This document shows positions 24,916 to 41,843 of a stretch of DNA of 64,000 nt, piece after piece (within the stretch, counting starts at the first letter, position 1; every line of letters begins with the position of its first letter). A program made the position numbers and the translations under genes. Below the pieces are notes generated by a model. The model saw only the letters and a list, made by a program, of their open reading frames with translations, ran no database searches and had not been told where the DNA came from. This DNA is from Tausonia pullulans (lineage: Eukaryota; Basidiomycota; Tremellomycetes; Cystofilobasidiales; Mrakiaceae), in NCBI GenBank assembly GCA_951802195.1, contig OX637627.1, forward strand, positions 434,001-498,000. The letters run 5' to 3'.

Positions 24916-25680
24916 TTAGCGCTGGGCGAAGTACTCGAGGAGGACCTGGAGACCCTGGGACTCCTGTCCGTACTCCTTGACAACGACGCACGAGCAGCCG
25001 ACGACCTTGCGGGGGTTGCCCTCACTGTAGAAAGAGCAGATGAAGGGGTCAGAACACGAGACAAAGAAAATGGAATGAAGAGCCAAGGACACGAACCGGT
25101 CGATCTTGGCGAGACCAGCCCAGGTACCGAGGACCTTGGGGTCGGTAACCTTGATAAGGTTGACCTTGTGCTCGGCGCAGAGGGCCTCGATGAGCTTGAT
25201 GTACTCGGCTGCAAGGAAAAGAAGGGGTCCACCGTTAGCGACGAAATGAAAAGATGGGTGACGAATTGAAAAGATCGAGACGAACCCTCAGTGCAGGTCT
25301 CAACGAGAACACAGAGGTGGGCAACACCCTTGTCGAGGGCCTTGGCGCACTCGCGGAGACCGCGAGCGAGTCCATCGTGAACGAGGGCGTTCTGTGAGGG
25401 ATGAGAAAGAGCGCGCGGGTAATCATCAGCTCGACTCAAGAGCGAAAAAGCGCAAGGGACGACAGCGCACCTTGAGGACCTCCTGGAGAGCCTCCTCAAC
25501 GGAGAGGGCACCTCCCTTGGGGGCCTCGACCTCGGCGGCCTCAACGTTCTCGACAACGGGCTCAGATCCAGCGTCAGCTATCGAAAGAGGAAGTACAGTC
25601 AGCTTTGAGCAAGGGCGGAATGAGGAAGGGGAAAGAGCCCTGGACGGACAGCGAGGGCGGCTAGGCTAGGACTGACACAT
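24916..25680 (-). CDS. RPS12: 40S ribosomal protein S12 (eS12)
   Basis: A component of the small ribosomal subunit. The first exon is just four bases, ATGT (25680-25677). Exon 2 starts at 25577, giving [20 protein letters not shown]. Four introns in all. The conserved body is [94 protein letters not shown] and the end LEYFAQR. Length of about 145 residues is right for a fungal eS12. The very short first coding exon with an intron straight after the start is common for ribosomal protein genes in basidiomycetes. It is divergent from the clathrin light chain gene with about 245 bp between the starts. Confidence 0.96.
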
Positions 25681-25925
25681 AGTTCTAGTCTTCTTCCGCG
25701 AAAAGGGGTAGGGTAGGGAAGGGAAAGAAGGGGATGGTTGTTGAGTCGTCCGCGCTATGGCGAGAACGAAAAAGCTCTTGGGCTCACTCCGAGCGAGCGG
25801 ATCGCAGCGTGGCGCACCCGTGGGAACTCTCAGCCGCTCAACCACGCACCCCCTCGCCCCTCGCTCAAGCCGCCCCAGCCCTCGCCCTCAACCATCGGCC
25901 AGCTCACTCCCTCTCACGACCCATC

Positions 25926-27548
25926 ATGGACGACTCTGTTGACGACTTCCTCGCCCGCGAGAGGGCCGCCCTCGGTCAGTCACTCCAGCCTGCCACCGAA
26001 GACGGGTCTACCCTTCCCAGCGCATGCATCTCGCTGACCCTTGCTTCCCATCGTCCGACGCGCTTCTCCCCAGGCGGCGACACCTCGCTCTTCGACTCGA
26101 ATGACGTCCCTAGCTCGACCAACACCTTCGAGCTCCCTAGCACTGATTTCCCTGACCTCGGAGGTCCGTCCCTGCACTCTCGCACACGCGCTCGCTCGTT
26201 GCGCAGCCACCCTTCGTTCGCTGATCTCGGCACGCGCGCATTCCCCTCCCCCTTCGCTCGTAGATGGAACGTCCACGCCCCCTCCTCTCCCCGAGCCTTC
26301 GTCGTCCTCCCTTCTTGGTGACTTCTCCTCCGCTGGCGGCTTCCCCTCAATCGAGACCCTCACCGCGTCATCGGGTCCCAAGGGCGGCGATATCAGCATC
26401 ACGGGCACCGGCGACGCCGAGCTCGACAAGTTCGAAAGCGAGTTCCCGGACGTGAACGAGTTCATGCCCGCTGAGATCAAGGTGGGTCCAGGGCCTGCTG
26501 CTGGAAGTAGGACGTTCCTCAGCTTGTCGTGCCGGTCGTCGCTCGTTCGGTCGCACAGGCCCTCGTCGTGATAGCGCGAGCCTCGTCGAGCGCGCTTGTC
26601 AGCGAGAGGGAGTTGAAGGGACGGAGCCTGAGAAGAATGCCATTTCGTGGGGGGGGGGGGGGGGGATGTTGATCTTGTCGGGTGTTCGCCCGTGGATGGC
26701 TGGTCTCTCGTACGCGAGCGGGTCTGGAAAGCGATGGACGAGACGCGTGGCGCCTTGGCTTCCCTTCACCTCTTCCCACCGCCTCCCCCGGGCTCTCGGA
26801 GCGCGTCGTTCTCTTCCTTGTCAGCGACCTCACTCCACTCTCCATCAAACACTCTGCTTGGGACGGCTCGGTAAACTCCACTTTTCCTAGCTTTCTCTCT
26901 CGACTCCGTCCGCTCAACGTTACTCGTCTCGTCTTCCTTCCTGTTCTCGTCGTTCATCCGCTCACTCCATCATGCTTCTCTCCAGACCCTCCCTCCCCAA
27001 AACTTCCAATACGGCGAGTCCCCCTACGCCCCCGCGCCCCTCCAGTCCTCCTCGACCGGCTTCGGCGCCGCGCCGATAGACGTCGACGATGGACCTGAGC
27101 CCGAGGCCATCACGCGCTGGCGGGAGCAGCAGGCGGAGGACATCAAGAAGCGTGACGAGCGGAGCAAGGCCAAGCGGGAGGAGACGATCACCAAGGCCGA
27201 GCAGGCGATCGACCAGTTCTACGAGGAGTACAACGCTTCCAAGGAGAAATCGATCAAGGAGAACAAGTTGGTTGTCACCTCGTATGCGATTTCAATGAGA
27301 CGATGCTGACTGCGCTTGTTCGTTCGTGCGCCAGGGAGAACGAGGCCGCGTTCCTCGAGGCCCAATCGGCCGCGCTCTCGGCCGGAACGACTTGGGAACG
27401 CATCACCAACCTCATTGGGCTTGAAAACTCGCAGTCCAAGACGCTCGCTAAGGGTGGAGCTGGCGGGTCCGACCTAGCGAGGATGAAGGAGATCCTGCTC
27501 AAGCTTAGGAGGCAGGGCGAGTCGGCGCCAGGCGCGAAGGGCTACTGA
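25926..27548 (+). CDS. CLC1: Clathrin light chain
   Basis: It binds the clathrin heavy chain and regulates coat assembly in endocytosis and Golgi transport. Exons are 25926-25974, 26074-26163, 26264-26481, 26986-27266 and 27335-27548. The N-terminal half is acidic and Ser-rich, with the conserved light-chain stretch ELDKFESEFPDV (about residues 105-120). The C-terminal half is a long charged coiled coil: EAITRWREQQAEDIKKRDE, SKAKREETITKAEQAIDQF, then WERITNLIGL and ARMKEILLKLR. The intron at 26482-26985 is 504 nt, the longest in this gene, and contains a run of 17 G. Convergent with LEU2. Confidence 0.93.
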
Positions 27549-27696
27549 GTCGGGGGTGGCGAATGTAGAGATGGGGGGAGTTTGCTTCCCCTCGCTGGGC
27601 AGGCTTTTTGACCAATGACTTTTGATTTCCGCTCCGACAGAAGTGACTCATAGACATACACAGGTGTAGATAGCAAGAGAGGAAGGGAAGAGACAA

Positions 27697-29434
<1,738 letters not shown>

Positions 29435-30839
29435 GTGACGAGAGAGATGAGAAAGAGAGAAGTGGTGGGCTAAAGGCTGGATGCGCTGGTGTCGTGGTTG
29501 ATGGAGAGAGGTGGAAGAGTGATTCCGAGGCGAAGTGACGGGTCGCATGCTCACGCTCGCCTGAACATTTCGGGAGTGAGGCCCGAAGCGCAGCGCGGAT
29601 GGTCCTCGGCCTGGTGGGGCTTGTCAAGCCATTTGTCGAGTGTTGCCTCCTGTAAGAAGGGGCAGCTTATCGAGTCAGGACAAACGGTCTCTTTTGTCGA
29701 CTGGAGAGAGAGAGACACTGGGGTCTGACCTTGCGGAGCGAGATATAGATGAAGATCATTGTGCAGAATGCCGGGTCGCGTCACGCCGCTGCGGTCTTCC
29801 GCCAAAGAAACACAAGCTAAACTGGACGCGATATGAGATCTTATGACAGGTCGATAGTTGGAAAAACATAAAATAAATCAGACTGCTGGGCTGCAGCGGC
29901 GCTGCCGGATGATTCAAGACGTGGCGGGTGTTTCGACCGACGCTCCAAAGCTGTTCAAGCTCCTGACTCGGTCAATGCCTCTCTCCATGTCCAGGTGCCT
30001 TCAGCGCGGCGCAGAGATATCCACGCTGCCCAAAGCCTATGCAAGGAATCCACAGCTTGCAAAGACGAACCCGATCTGACTGGTCTTTCCTTCCATAGCT
30101 TTGTCGTGGTTCCCGTTGCGATTACAACGGACCTCTCTCAGGACGGCGACCGACTACTCGAGGAGCTCCAATCAAATGCTTGTATGCTCAGACCTTGGCC
30201 CATTCCGAACGGAACGTTTTTCCTCATATATAGTACCGAAGAAGATAGCAGTTTCCAGAACGCTCGGAGCCGAGTATGCTTCAGCTGGCAGGGAGGGGGC
30301 GCCTTCCTTGCTATCATTTGCACGTGGAAGGGCCACGTCGACACGAGAGAAGATGAAGGGATAAGAGAGGTCATAATGAGTGGATACTCAAAGCAAGTAA
30401 TTATACTCAAGAAATTTGGAGTAACTGATCTATAGCAAAGAAGGAAAGGGTGAATCCAAGGATTGGTAAGGTGCGGAAGGGATTGGGCGGTCACCGATCA
30501 GGCTCCTTGGTGTCGATGGCGAGCATGTTCGTCGTACCAAAGCTAGACTGGGTAATAATAAGAATCTAGATTAAGGAGTACAAGGATCTGGAAGCTCCAC
30601 ACTCGACAGAGGTGGGGACGGAGACGGAAACGCTCGCGTTCGCACTGGCACTGGACAAAGGCAGAAATGTTGAGGTTGGCGGAACCGCTGGCATCATTTG
30701 GCCTCATCACCAGACTTAGCCTGGGCCTCGGCGGAGGCGTTCACATTGGCGAGAGCGGCAGCTTTTGCATCGGCGTCGACGGCAGCGTCAACATCTAAGA
30801 GAGATAGGGGAAGATGCGAAGGCCAGCCTCGGTCTTAGG
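29435..30839. other. Gene-poor interval, with small coding-looking pieces
   Basis: On the minus strand just upstream of LEU2, two short exons join in phase (about 29765-29536) to give a 42-residue peptide starting MIFIYISLRK and holding TLDKWLDKPHQAEDHP; family not recognised. At 30840-30600 on the minus strand is an Ala/Ser-rich frame (AALANVNASAEAQAKSGDEA). A 146-codon plus-strand frame (29995-30435) has no signature. None of these can be called a gene with confidence. Confidence 0.3.
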
Positions 30840-32520
30840 AAGTGAAGGAAGAAGAATCGCTGGTAGCAGTCGCGGCAGCCGTGGTGACAACTGATCATGC
30901 GGTGGCGTCCGTTGATTTCACCTCGCAGGTATCCAAAATTCTTTGGAGCTTGCTGGCGGCCTCGAGGACGACTCGAGCCAGAAGATCTTTTAGAAAGGAC
31001 ACGGTTGGGCTTGGCCATGAGAGACCGATCCCTTAATCCCTTCCGAGGTTCTTGCTGCTGATTTTGAACTCGTAACCATTCTTTGCAAAGATTATCGTCA
31101 ACCTTCTCTCCAGCGCGATCACCTGCATGAGCTCTCTGCATGATATTCAGGGGAAACTCGCTGATATTTGGAGATCCGCTCTTGCAGACCGACAAGGCCT
31201 CCCATCCACCGCCGGGCGATCCGCGTCAAGTTCGGGGTCTTCGGCAGCCTGCCAGACGACACGACTGCAAGACTTCCACAGATGCAGGGTCAGCGCCGAC
31301 CATCCCGAGCCAGTTCGCTTGGATCTACGGCTGAAAGTTCTCATGGAATACCCCGACTTACGGGACAACACTGAGGTCTAGATTTTCCTTGACCCGGCAG
31401 CTGTCCCGTATTCTGCGCATTGCTCTCCATTGTAGCGGTAGCAGTTATGTAGAGCTTTCCACACTGACAGGCACATCTCATCAGAGCCCTGAACTGTTCC
31501 CCATGGAATTCACCTAGCTCTTCCGTCGAGTGAGTCGCCTAGCGGTGGTGAAGGCTTGGAACGCGACCAATAAGCATATTCACACTCTTCAGTCAGCCAA
31601 GCATCTTCGGCGATCCATATGGGTCTTTGGAGGCTCAACTGTTATTGGCCTCCAGCGAGTGAGTCGTCGATAGCACTATGTTTCCCTCTTGCGTCTCAGC
31701 TGACGATCCCGGTGTTCTTTTTTTCTATTTCCAGGGTTTGCAGAATGATCACCGGCCTCATAAGAATCTGAATCGAGGTAAGTCTGGAGTTTCCCCTTCG
31801 TTCTCATCTCTCCTTCTCTGACGCGATGTTCCACAATTCCGCAGGCCAACTGCGTCAAGTATCATGGCTCCTCTTTCCGTTTCTCCGTCCAGTCCAGCAC
31901 GATGTCACTCGAAAAAGCCGATGTCCAGATCACCAAGACGCTCAGCGTACCATTTGTCATTTTCCCACAAATGAACCGCCAGGTCTTGATCGTCGAGGAT
32001 AGCACATTCAATCAGGGGATCCTGAAGCGACAGCTGGTGAAGGGGGAAATGACTGTTGAGGATGAGCAGGATCTCCCTCACTCTCTTTTGTATCCCTCGC
32101 TAGTCCTTGTCATAACCCAGTCACTTCGGATGGATAGGAAGCCCTCGATACCGTCAATCGCTCGTACCTTGTTAGCGGAAGGAAATTCGATGTCATTCTC
32201 GTGCGTAAATCTAATCCTCCTTCTCGGACGTCGGTCTGCTCTACTCATTTCCGTGATCGCTCTCTCCAGATGGATCTGGAGATGCCCGTCATGAACGGCC
32301 GGACTGCAACCGCGCACATCCGACAGATAGGAAAGTCCGGTGAGGTTCGCTCATTCTCACCTTTTCTGTGACTTTCGTATTTTTACAACAGATATACATA
32401 GACCATCATCAAGCCATACAAGATCGAACAATTCTTCGAAAAGCTCCGCACTGCCGGATCTCCGCCTCTCACCCGCAATTCTTTGCCGACTTCGCCGCCC
32501 ATGGCTCATCCCTGAAGGGC
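30840..32520 (+). pseudogene. Decayed hybrid histidine kinase (kinase and receiver domains)
   Basis: Pieces of a fungal hybrid sensor kinase occur in the right order on the plus strand. A helix like that following the phospho-His domain lies near 30915 (VDFTSQVSKILWSLL). The N box is near 31085 (FAKIIVNLLSSAIT). A damaged G box is near 31625 (FGGSTVIGLQ). Then GSSFRFSVQSS near 31870, and a receiver domain: QVLIVEDSTFNQGILKRQL (31980), FDVIL joined over an intron to MDLEMPVMNGRTATAHIR (32190-32325), and IIKPYKIEQFFEKLRTAG (32410). The acidic pair, the phospho-acceptor Asp and the Lys of the receiver survive. The kinase part changes frame between blocks, has in-frame stops, and the receiver lacks about 25 residues before IIKPYK. 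I therefore read it as a pseudogene. Convergent with SEC18. Confidence 0.7.
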
Positions 32521-32785
32521 GGCTTCCATTCTCTGCTTTTTAGAGTGCCCTCTGTCTCTTTCGTCTTATCCCCCGCCTCGGTCGTTCTTGCCATGAAGTA
32601 CTGCTCTCCTTCTTCCCCATCTATCCTATGCTCATCGTTGGGCACCGGCGGCTGCTTTCTCTCTCTGCTCTGCTTTCCTTTATTCCCCGCTCCTGCTCCG
32701 TGCCCATTGTCGCGATACTCAGCTTTGCTCTCGTGCTTGGTTCAAACAAACGCATATCGATCGGCCAGCAACTCTCTCCCTCTAT

Positions 32786-36250
<3,465 letters not shown>

Positions 36251-36455
36251 GAAGGTGGCGTGGGTGGCGTGGTGGTGGTTGATGGGAGGGCGAGCTGGCG
36301 GTTGAAGTGCAGCGAGTGAATGAGGGGGCGAGCCGGGGCCCTGGGCGTGAGGAGGTCCAAGGACAGCGGACACGGCGACACGCGGGGAAGCCACGCTCAG
36401 TCTCGCTTCACTCCTAAACCACTACCACAGACACGCATTCCAGACCGGCGGACCC

Positions 36456-38360
36456 ATGGACACCCACTCACCACCAGCCGGTTTAGCATGGTTCCCTCCC
36501 GCGTCTGCCACGCTCGGCCTCGTCGCCCGCGGGGTCGCCGCGGCCCTGAACGACACGTCTTCGTCGTCCCCATCGGCTGGTGCCCTCGCCGGGAACGATA
36601 ACAAGCCCGAAAACTGCAACCTAGTGTGAGACACTCTCGCTTGGTTCCCAGACTGCTTTACCCCCTCTGATTATCGTATCTGAACCCTTCAGTGGCTCGG
36701 TCGGGCTCGCCGTCCAAGGTGAGAGAGACGACCGGCAGCACGTCGGCCTGGCGTTTGTCCGAGACTGGCCAACGAGCCTTCTGCTGATCGGTCGGTCATG
36801 GCCTCTTTCCTCTCTTTAAGGCCTCATGGGGGTCGTTGTTATCGTAACACTGCTTGTGAAGCGCTCGTTGGAGAATCCCAAGCGGCCCTGGCAGATCTGG
36901 TCGGTCCTGGCCGCTGCCCTCCACCCTACGCGTGTCCTCGCTCTGACTCTTGTATTTCGACTTCTTCTCTACGTTGGCTTGCCGCCGGCTGTCTTCTCTC
37001 TTGGTCTCTATATGGTTCTGCGCTGTTGCTTCGCCAGGGCGCTGGACAACTCGAAGCAGTTCCTGGGTCAGGTGAGTGGTCACTCTCCCTAGACCAGGGT
37101 GATGCGCGCGTCGGTCAGGGGTCCGGCCTGGCTTCGATCGCGCGCATGCTTGCCACTCTCTGCCTATCTAGGCGAGCGATTACTGAGTGCCTATTTTCTC
37201 ATTGGATAGGCCATCGTACACGCCTCCAAGTGCGTCCATCTCGTAGCAGTGTTATTCCCCAGAGACTCCGATTTTGATAAGCTCTCCTCTAGCGTTCTCA
37301 TTTCCACCTTCCCCTCTCCCGGCCTCGCCGCCTCCTCTCCGACGGATCCAGCGATCGGAGGTGCTGCCGTCGCTCTTCTTCCTCTCCCAACACCGCCGAA
37401 CCCTTGCTCGCTCTACTTCCTCAACGTCCTCATCGATACGACCGTCGGCGTCCTCATCATTTGGGGACTTCTCAGACTCGCGCGGTGGACGTTTGTCGAG
37501 CAGCTCGGCTGGAAGGGCTGGGAGATGGGCATGTATGAGCCTGGGAAAATGGCCTCTTGCTGGGTGCGTGGTTGCCCAATGCCGAACTGAAGGGCGCATT
37601 AGGGGCTGACGATCCAAGTTGCCCTGCTCCAGACCAAACAGGCTTTCATTTACGTCTCCGCGTTGCTCGCGATGAAGGGGTTTGTCCTCATCGTCTTCTC
37701 TCTCTTTCCCGGGATCTTCGATTTTGGCTCCTGGTCCGTATCGCCCGTCTTTTCTCCTCATGTGAAAATTTCAGACTAATCCACTGAAATCGCCACTCAC
37801 ATCAGGATCCTGAGCTGGTCCGTCTCGACTTGCTATCCTCTAGGCGATAACTCTCACTGATATCTCCGAGCTACAGGCTCGACCCGCACTCCCAAGTGGT
37901 CGTCGTCCTTGCCATCTTCCCGATGCTCATGAACGTCATCCGTGGGTGATGTTCATTCTCGCTCTGCTTGTCCACTTCAAGCTGACCCTCTTATTCTCCT
38001 TCAGAGTTCTCTCTTGTGGACACAATTGTATGTGAACCCTCTTTTGCTTCTTCTCTTGACTGATTTGGGTACGTGGACTGTCAGCTCCGGCATCGCAGCC
38101 CCTCCTCCACTTCCTTCGTCTCCTCCCCTTCGCACTCCTCCTCCCCTCACCTTTCCTCTTCCGCCGGCGCCTACGCCCCCGTTTCCATGACGGACCCGAT
38201 TCCTTCCTCCCCGCCAAGTTTCACGACCGCCACTGAGAGACCTCGGCCGGGTCTCGGTCTTCGGCGGGCGAGCACAAGCAGTACGAGTGTCCATGGGTGG
38301 GTGGCGTCGCCGGCGAGGGACGAGGAGGAGCGTATGGGCGAGGGTGGCGAGAGGGGCTGA
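36456..38360 (+). CDS. STIMATE/TMEM110-family membrane protein
   Basis: A polytopic membrane protein of the family that includes human STIMATE (TMEM110) and a yeast vacuolar membrane protein; in animals it acts at ER-plasma membrane contacts in calcium entry. The start MDTHSPPAGLAWFPP leads to NCNLVGSVGLAVQGLMG. Hydrophobic segments follow with RPWQIWSVL, CSLYFLNVLIDTTVGVLIIW (the family core, shortly after a Pro-rich loop), ARWTFVEQLGW, FIYVSALLAMKGFVLIVFS and VVVVLAIFPMLMNVI. The last exon is a Ser-rich, probably disordered tail of about 95 residues ending EERMGEGGERG at 38360. Seven or more short introns. The family call rests on the Asn-Cys start region and the FLNVLIDTT block. The role in this fungus is unknown. 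Confidence 0.8.
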
Positions 38361-38559
38361 GCAGGAAGGGGCAGCTTTGGATCTTGTTATGTTTTCTGCC
38401 TTGAAAACAAAGCATATTGAGAGAAAGAGAAAGAGAGGGTGCGACGCGTCGCCGTGCGCATGAACCTCGCCTGGAATTCAAGGCGGCAAGGAGAGAGAAA
38501 GCTTCGGTCTCCTTGACACCTTCCTCTCTCAACGCTCAGCATCCGTCCTCTTGCCCGCT

Positions 38560-41500
38560 ATGGACGACTTTGTGCTCAACATCGCCCCAGCGTCATCGGT
38601 CAAATCGGCCTCGGCCAAGCAGAAAGGCGGTCGCTGGACGGACCGGTGAGCCCTGGCTCGCTCGCCTCACTCAGTCCGCACGCGACGCCGCCGTTATCCT
38701 GACAGCCTGTCCGCTCCTTCCTTCCTCCAGTGTCAAGGCCAACAAGAAGGTCAAACCCCAGAGCGACAACCCCAAGCAGCCATCTGTCGCCGCCGCTGTC
38801 TCTTCCAAACCTAAGCCTGCTGTGCCTGCTGCCGCTCCTTCTGGCGCTCTCCCCCGGAAGCGCGCGTCGGCCTCGTCGCTCGCCTACAAGGAGTCTCGCA
38901 AGCAGCAAAAGTACGGTGGCGGGAGCGGCGGAGGCGATTACTCGGCCTCCACAGGATCGTATGGTTCTGCTCCTTCGAGAAACAACGGAGGAGCGGCCCC
39001 GCCTTCTGCCAAGCGGTTCCGGCACGACGAGTTCAAGGACGAGGTCTTCGACGAGACGTATGAGGACATGATCCCGTCGAACTCCTCCAAGGCTGCTACT
39101 GCCCCATCTGCCAAGGGTGGCAAGCAGATTGTGTCCTCCCTCTTCTCCGCCAACGACCAGCTCGGCATTGACGAGTTGGCCTCGTCCGGCGGTGGCACCT
39201 CTCTCCTCGCTCCAACGAACGCGCCCCTCACGGGCTCCTCCTCGAGCGCCACCTTCCCTGGACTTGGCCTTGACCCTCTCCTCGTTCATCATCTCGCCTC
39301 GAAGCTCTCCATCACGCACCCGACCAACATTCAAAGGGCTGCTCTCCCGTCAATGCTCCACCCACGCGAGGACCGCGACGTCTTCATCCAGTCCCAGACG
39401 GGATCCGGAAAGACGTTGACGTACCTCCTACCCATCATCCAGAGCTTGCTGCCCTTATCCGTGAGTTTCGTTGCCATGGTCAAGGTCGCTTATCTCTCTG
39501 TTGACACAGACACACATAAATATCTGCTTCTTCAGGGCCTCTCTTACATCGACCGCTCAATTGGCACCCTTGCCATCATCCTCGTCCCCACCCGCGAGCT
39601 CGCCAAGCAGATCTCCGACGTTCTCGAATCCCTCCTTTCCCTCAACCTCTCCCTCCCCTCCGAAACTGCCGATGATGCACCCGTCCGCCGAACGCGTTGG
39701 ATTGTCCCCGGTCTCCTCACGGGAGGTTCCACCCGGGCGCACGAGAAGGCCCGTATCCGAAAGGGCCTCCCAATCCTCGTCTCCACACCCGGACGACTCC
39801 TCGACCATCTGCAGAACACAGCGTCGTTCGACGTAGGGAAGTGTCGGTGGCTTGTCCTCGATGAGGCTGATAGGCTCATGGACTTGGGCTTCGAGGAGAC
39901 CGTCACGGGCATCTTGAAGGGTCTCGATGGACGACGCAAGCTTGCGCTCGAGGCTCTTCGTGCCGGGGAGTCGACGGGAGGTGTCGGGGGATGGGACTGG
40001 TCCATCGAGAGGAAGACAGTCCTCTGTTCCGCGACAGTTCGGGAGGACGTCCAGAAGCTGGCGGGTCAGGCCCTCAAGAGACCCGTCGTCTTCCGCGCTT
40101 CGGATGTTGCGCCTGTCGCTGGTGGGGCGAGTGAAGCTGGGCCCAAGCTCGTCCCGATGGTCAAGACCAAACCCTTGAACGCTAGCGCAGGGACAGACCT
40201 CGCGGACGTCGTCGCGGAGGGTGAGGCGGAGGAAGAGAAGTTCACGCCCCCCTCACAGCTCGCCCAGCGACACATCGTGGTCCCGCCCAAGCTGAGACTC
40301 GTCACGCTCGTGTCGCTGCTTCGATCGTTGCTCTCTAACAAGGGAGCTTCGGCGTCGGCGAACCCGAAGGAGGCGCGCAAGATCATCGTCTTCCTCAGCA
40401 CGACGGACTCGGTCGACTTTCACTGGAAGATGCTCGGCGGGGTCGGTATGGGCGGAAGCAGGGACGACGGTGAGGCCGAGGAGGCTGAGGCCGAGGAGGA
40501 GGAGGAGATGGGAGAGGAGGGAGAAGGAGAGGACGACGCCCCCCTCAGCGACTCGGATGACGAGGATATCCGCAACATGATCAAGCAGGCCAAGGCCGAG
40601 ACGGCGGACAGCGACGAGGAGAAGGAAACGCCAGCCGAGGGCGGCAAGTCCAAGCCCAAGAAGGTGAAGCCCAAGTCGGCGGCCCAGAAGGCCGCTCAGG
40701 TGATCAAGGACGAGCCCGTCTCGTACACATCAACGCTCCTACCCAATACGACGCTTCACCGGCTCCACGGATCACTCCCGCTCCAGACGCGTCTCGCCTC
40801 GCTCAAGGCGTTCGCCTCGACCAAGCCCAACGCGGACCCGGCCAAGCCTCCAGCCTCCTCGATTCTCTTCTGCACGTCCGTCGCCTCCCGTGGTCTCGAC
40901 TTGCCGACGGTCCGCGCCGTCGTCCAGTACGACCTTCCGACCGAAGGTGGACCGACCGAGTACGTCCACCGTGTCGGTCGAACGGCGCGTGTCGGTCGCG
41001 GCGGAGAGGCGTGGTCGTTCGTCGGAACGGGACCGGAGAAGGACTGGGTTCCCTGGATCGAGGCCAAGATGGGCGAAGGTGTTCGCCTCCAGCCTTTCGG
41101 AGTAGAGGGCGTCCTCAAGAAGGGCTTCGGCGGCCAAGACTGGGAGTCCCGCGCGACCGAGGTTCAGGGAGCGTTCGAGCGTTGGGTCCTCAGCAAGACC
41201 AAGAACGTTACGCTCGCTCAGAAGGCGTTCCAGTCCTACGTTCGGTCGTATTCGACACACCCGCTTGAGGAGAAGCGGTTCTTCCACATTCAGAACCTCC
41301 ACCTCGGTCATCTCGCCAAGGCGTTCGCCCTTCGCGACGCGCCGTCGGCCATCCCGTCTGCCTCGCGATCCAAGGCCGCAGCGTCGGCACCTCGGCCGGC
41401 TGGATCCAAGTGGGAGAGGGACGACGACGAGGGCAAGCTCGATGCGGAGAAACGGATGCAAGAGGCGGTCCGCAAACAAGGTCGCATGACGAAGAAGGGC

Positions 41501-41629
41501 GGTGTTCTCGGTGTCCAGGGAACGGACGACTTCCAGACGATGGGCACGAGCGACCTGGAGAAGCTCGTCTCGGGCTATGGCAAGGGATTGGGCGGCGGAG
41601 GAGGAGGTGGCAAGAGGAAAAGGAAGTGA
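38560..41629 (+). CDS. DBP7: DEAD-box RNA helicase Dbp7 (60S ribosome biogenesis)
   Basis: Dbp7/DDX31 is a nucleolar helicase needed for early large-subunit assembly. Exons are 38560-38645, 38731-39460 and 39536-41629. The start MDDFVLNIAPASSVK is chosen because it follows the TATA-less CT-rich leader and resembles Dbp7 N-termini. Motifs: HLASKLSITHPTNIQRAALP (Q-motif), QSQTGSGKTLTYLLPI (I), IILVPTRELAKQI (Ia), LVLDEADRLMDLGFEE (II), LCSATV (III), ILFCTSVASRGLDLP (V) and YVHRVGRTARVGRGGEAW (VI). An acidic and then a basic insert lies between III and V. The C-terminus is Gly/Lys-rich (GGGGGGGKRKRK), with a nuclear signal. The intron at 39461-39535 has 75 nt and no stop, so the whole region from 38731 reads as one open frame. 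Confidence 0.95.
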
Positions 41630-41843
41630 TAACGATGGTGCTCGACGAAAGACAGATTTTTCGTGAGAGTTGGTACATTCAAGGCGTCATTGGATCAAAG
41701 ACAATTTGGCCTGGTGGTTTTGTTTCTTCGTCTTTTTTAGGCTTTTCTACTCTAGTCAAAAACAAAATAGAAAGGGCATCAAGGATTCTTCAGGAATTGA
41801 TACATGAGCTAAGGCGATAGATGCCTCGAGCTCCTACACCTCC

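Noticed and set aside
25436-25500. C-box-like TGATGA in an RPS12 intron, as in a C/D snoRNA
   Set aside because: No D box or terminal stem at the right distance could be found.
29435-29554. Extended LEU2 N-terminus as a mitochondrial presequence
   Set aside because: The upstream frame (MSMRPVTSPRNHSSTS...) is open, but the conserved enzyme starts at [15 protein letters not shown] and the fungal enzyme is usually cytosolic. It remains possible but unsupported.
30788-31195. 136-codon minus-strand frame opposite the kinase pseudogene
   Set aside because: It overlaps the plus-strand N box of the histidine kinase remnant and looks like its antisense shadow.
38417-38559. Longer N-terminus for DBP7 from an ATG at 38417
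   Set aside because: The added residues are Arg/Ser low complexity from a CT-rich leader. MDDFVLNIAP at 38560 fits the family, and its intron keeps phase, whereas the upstream frame reads through that intron.
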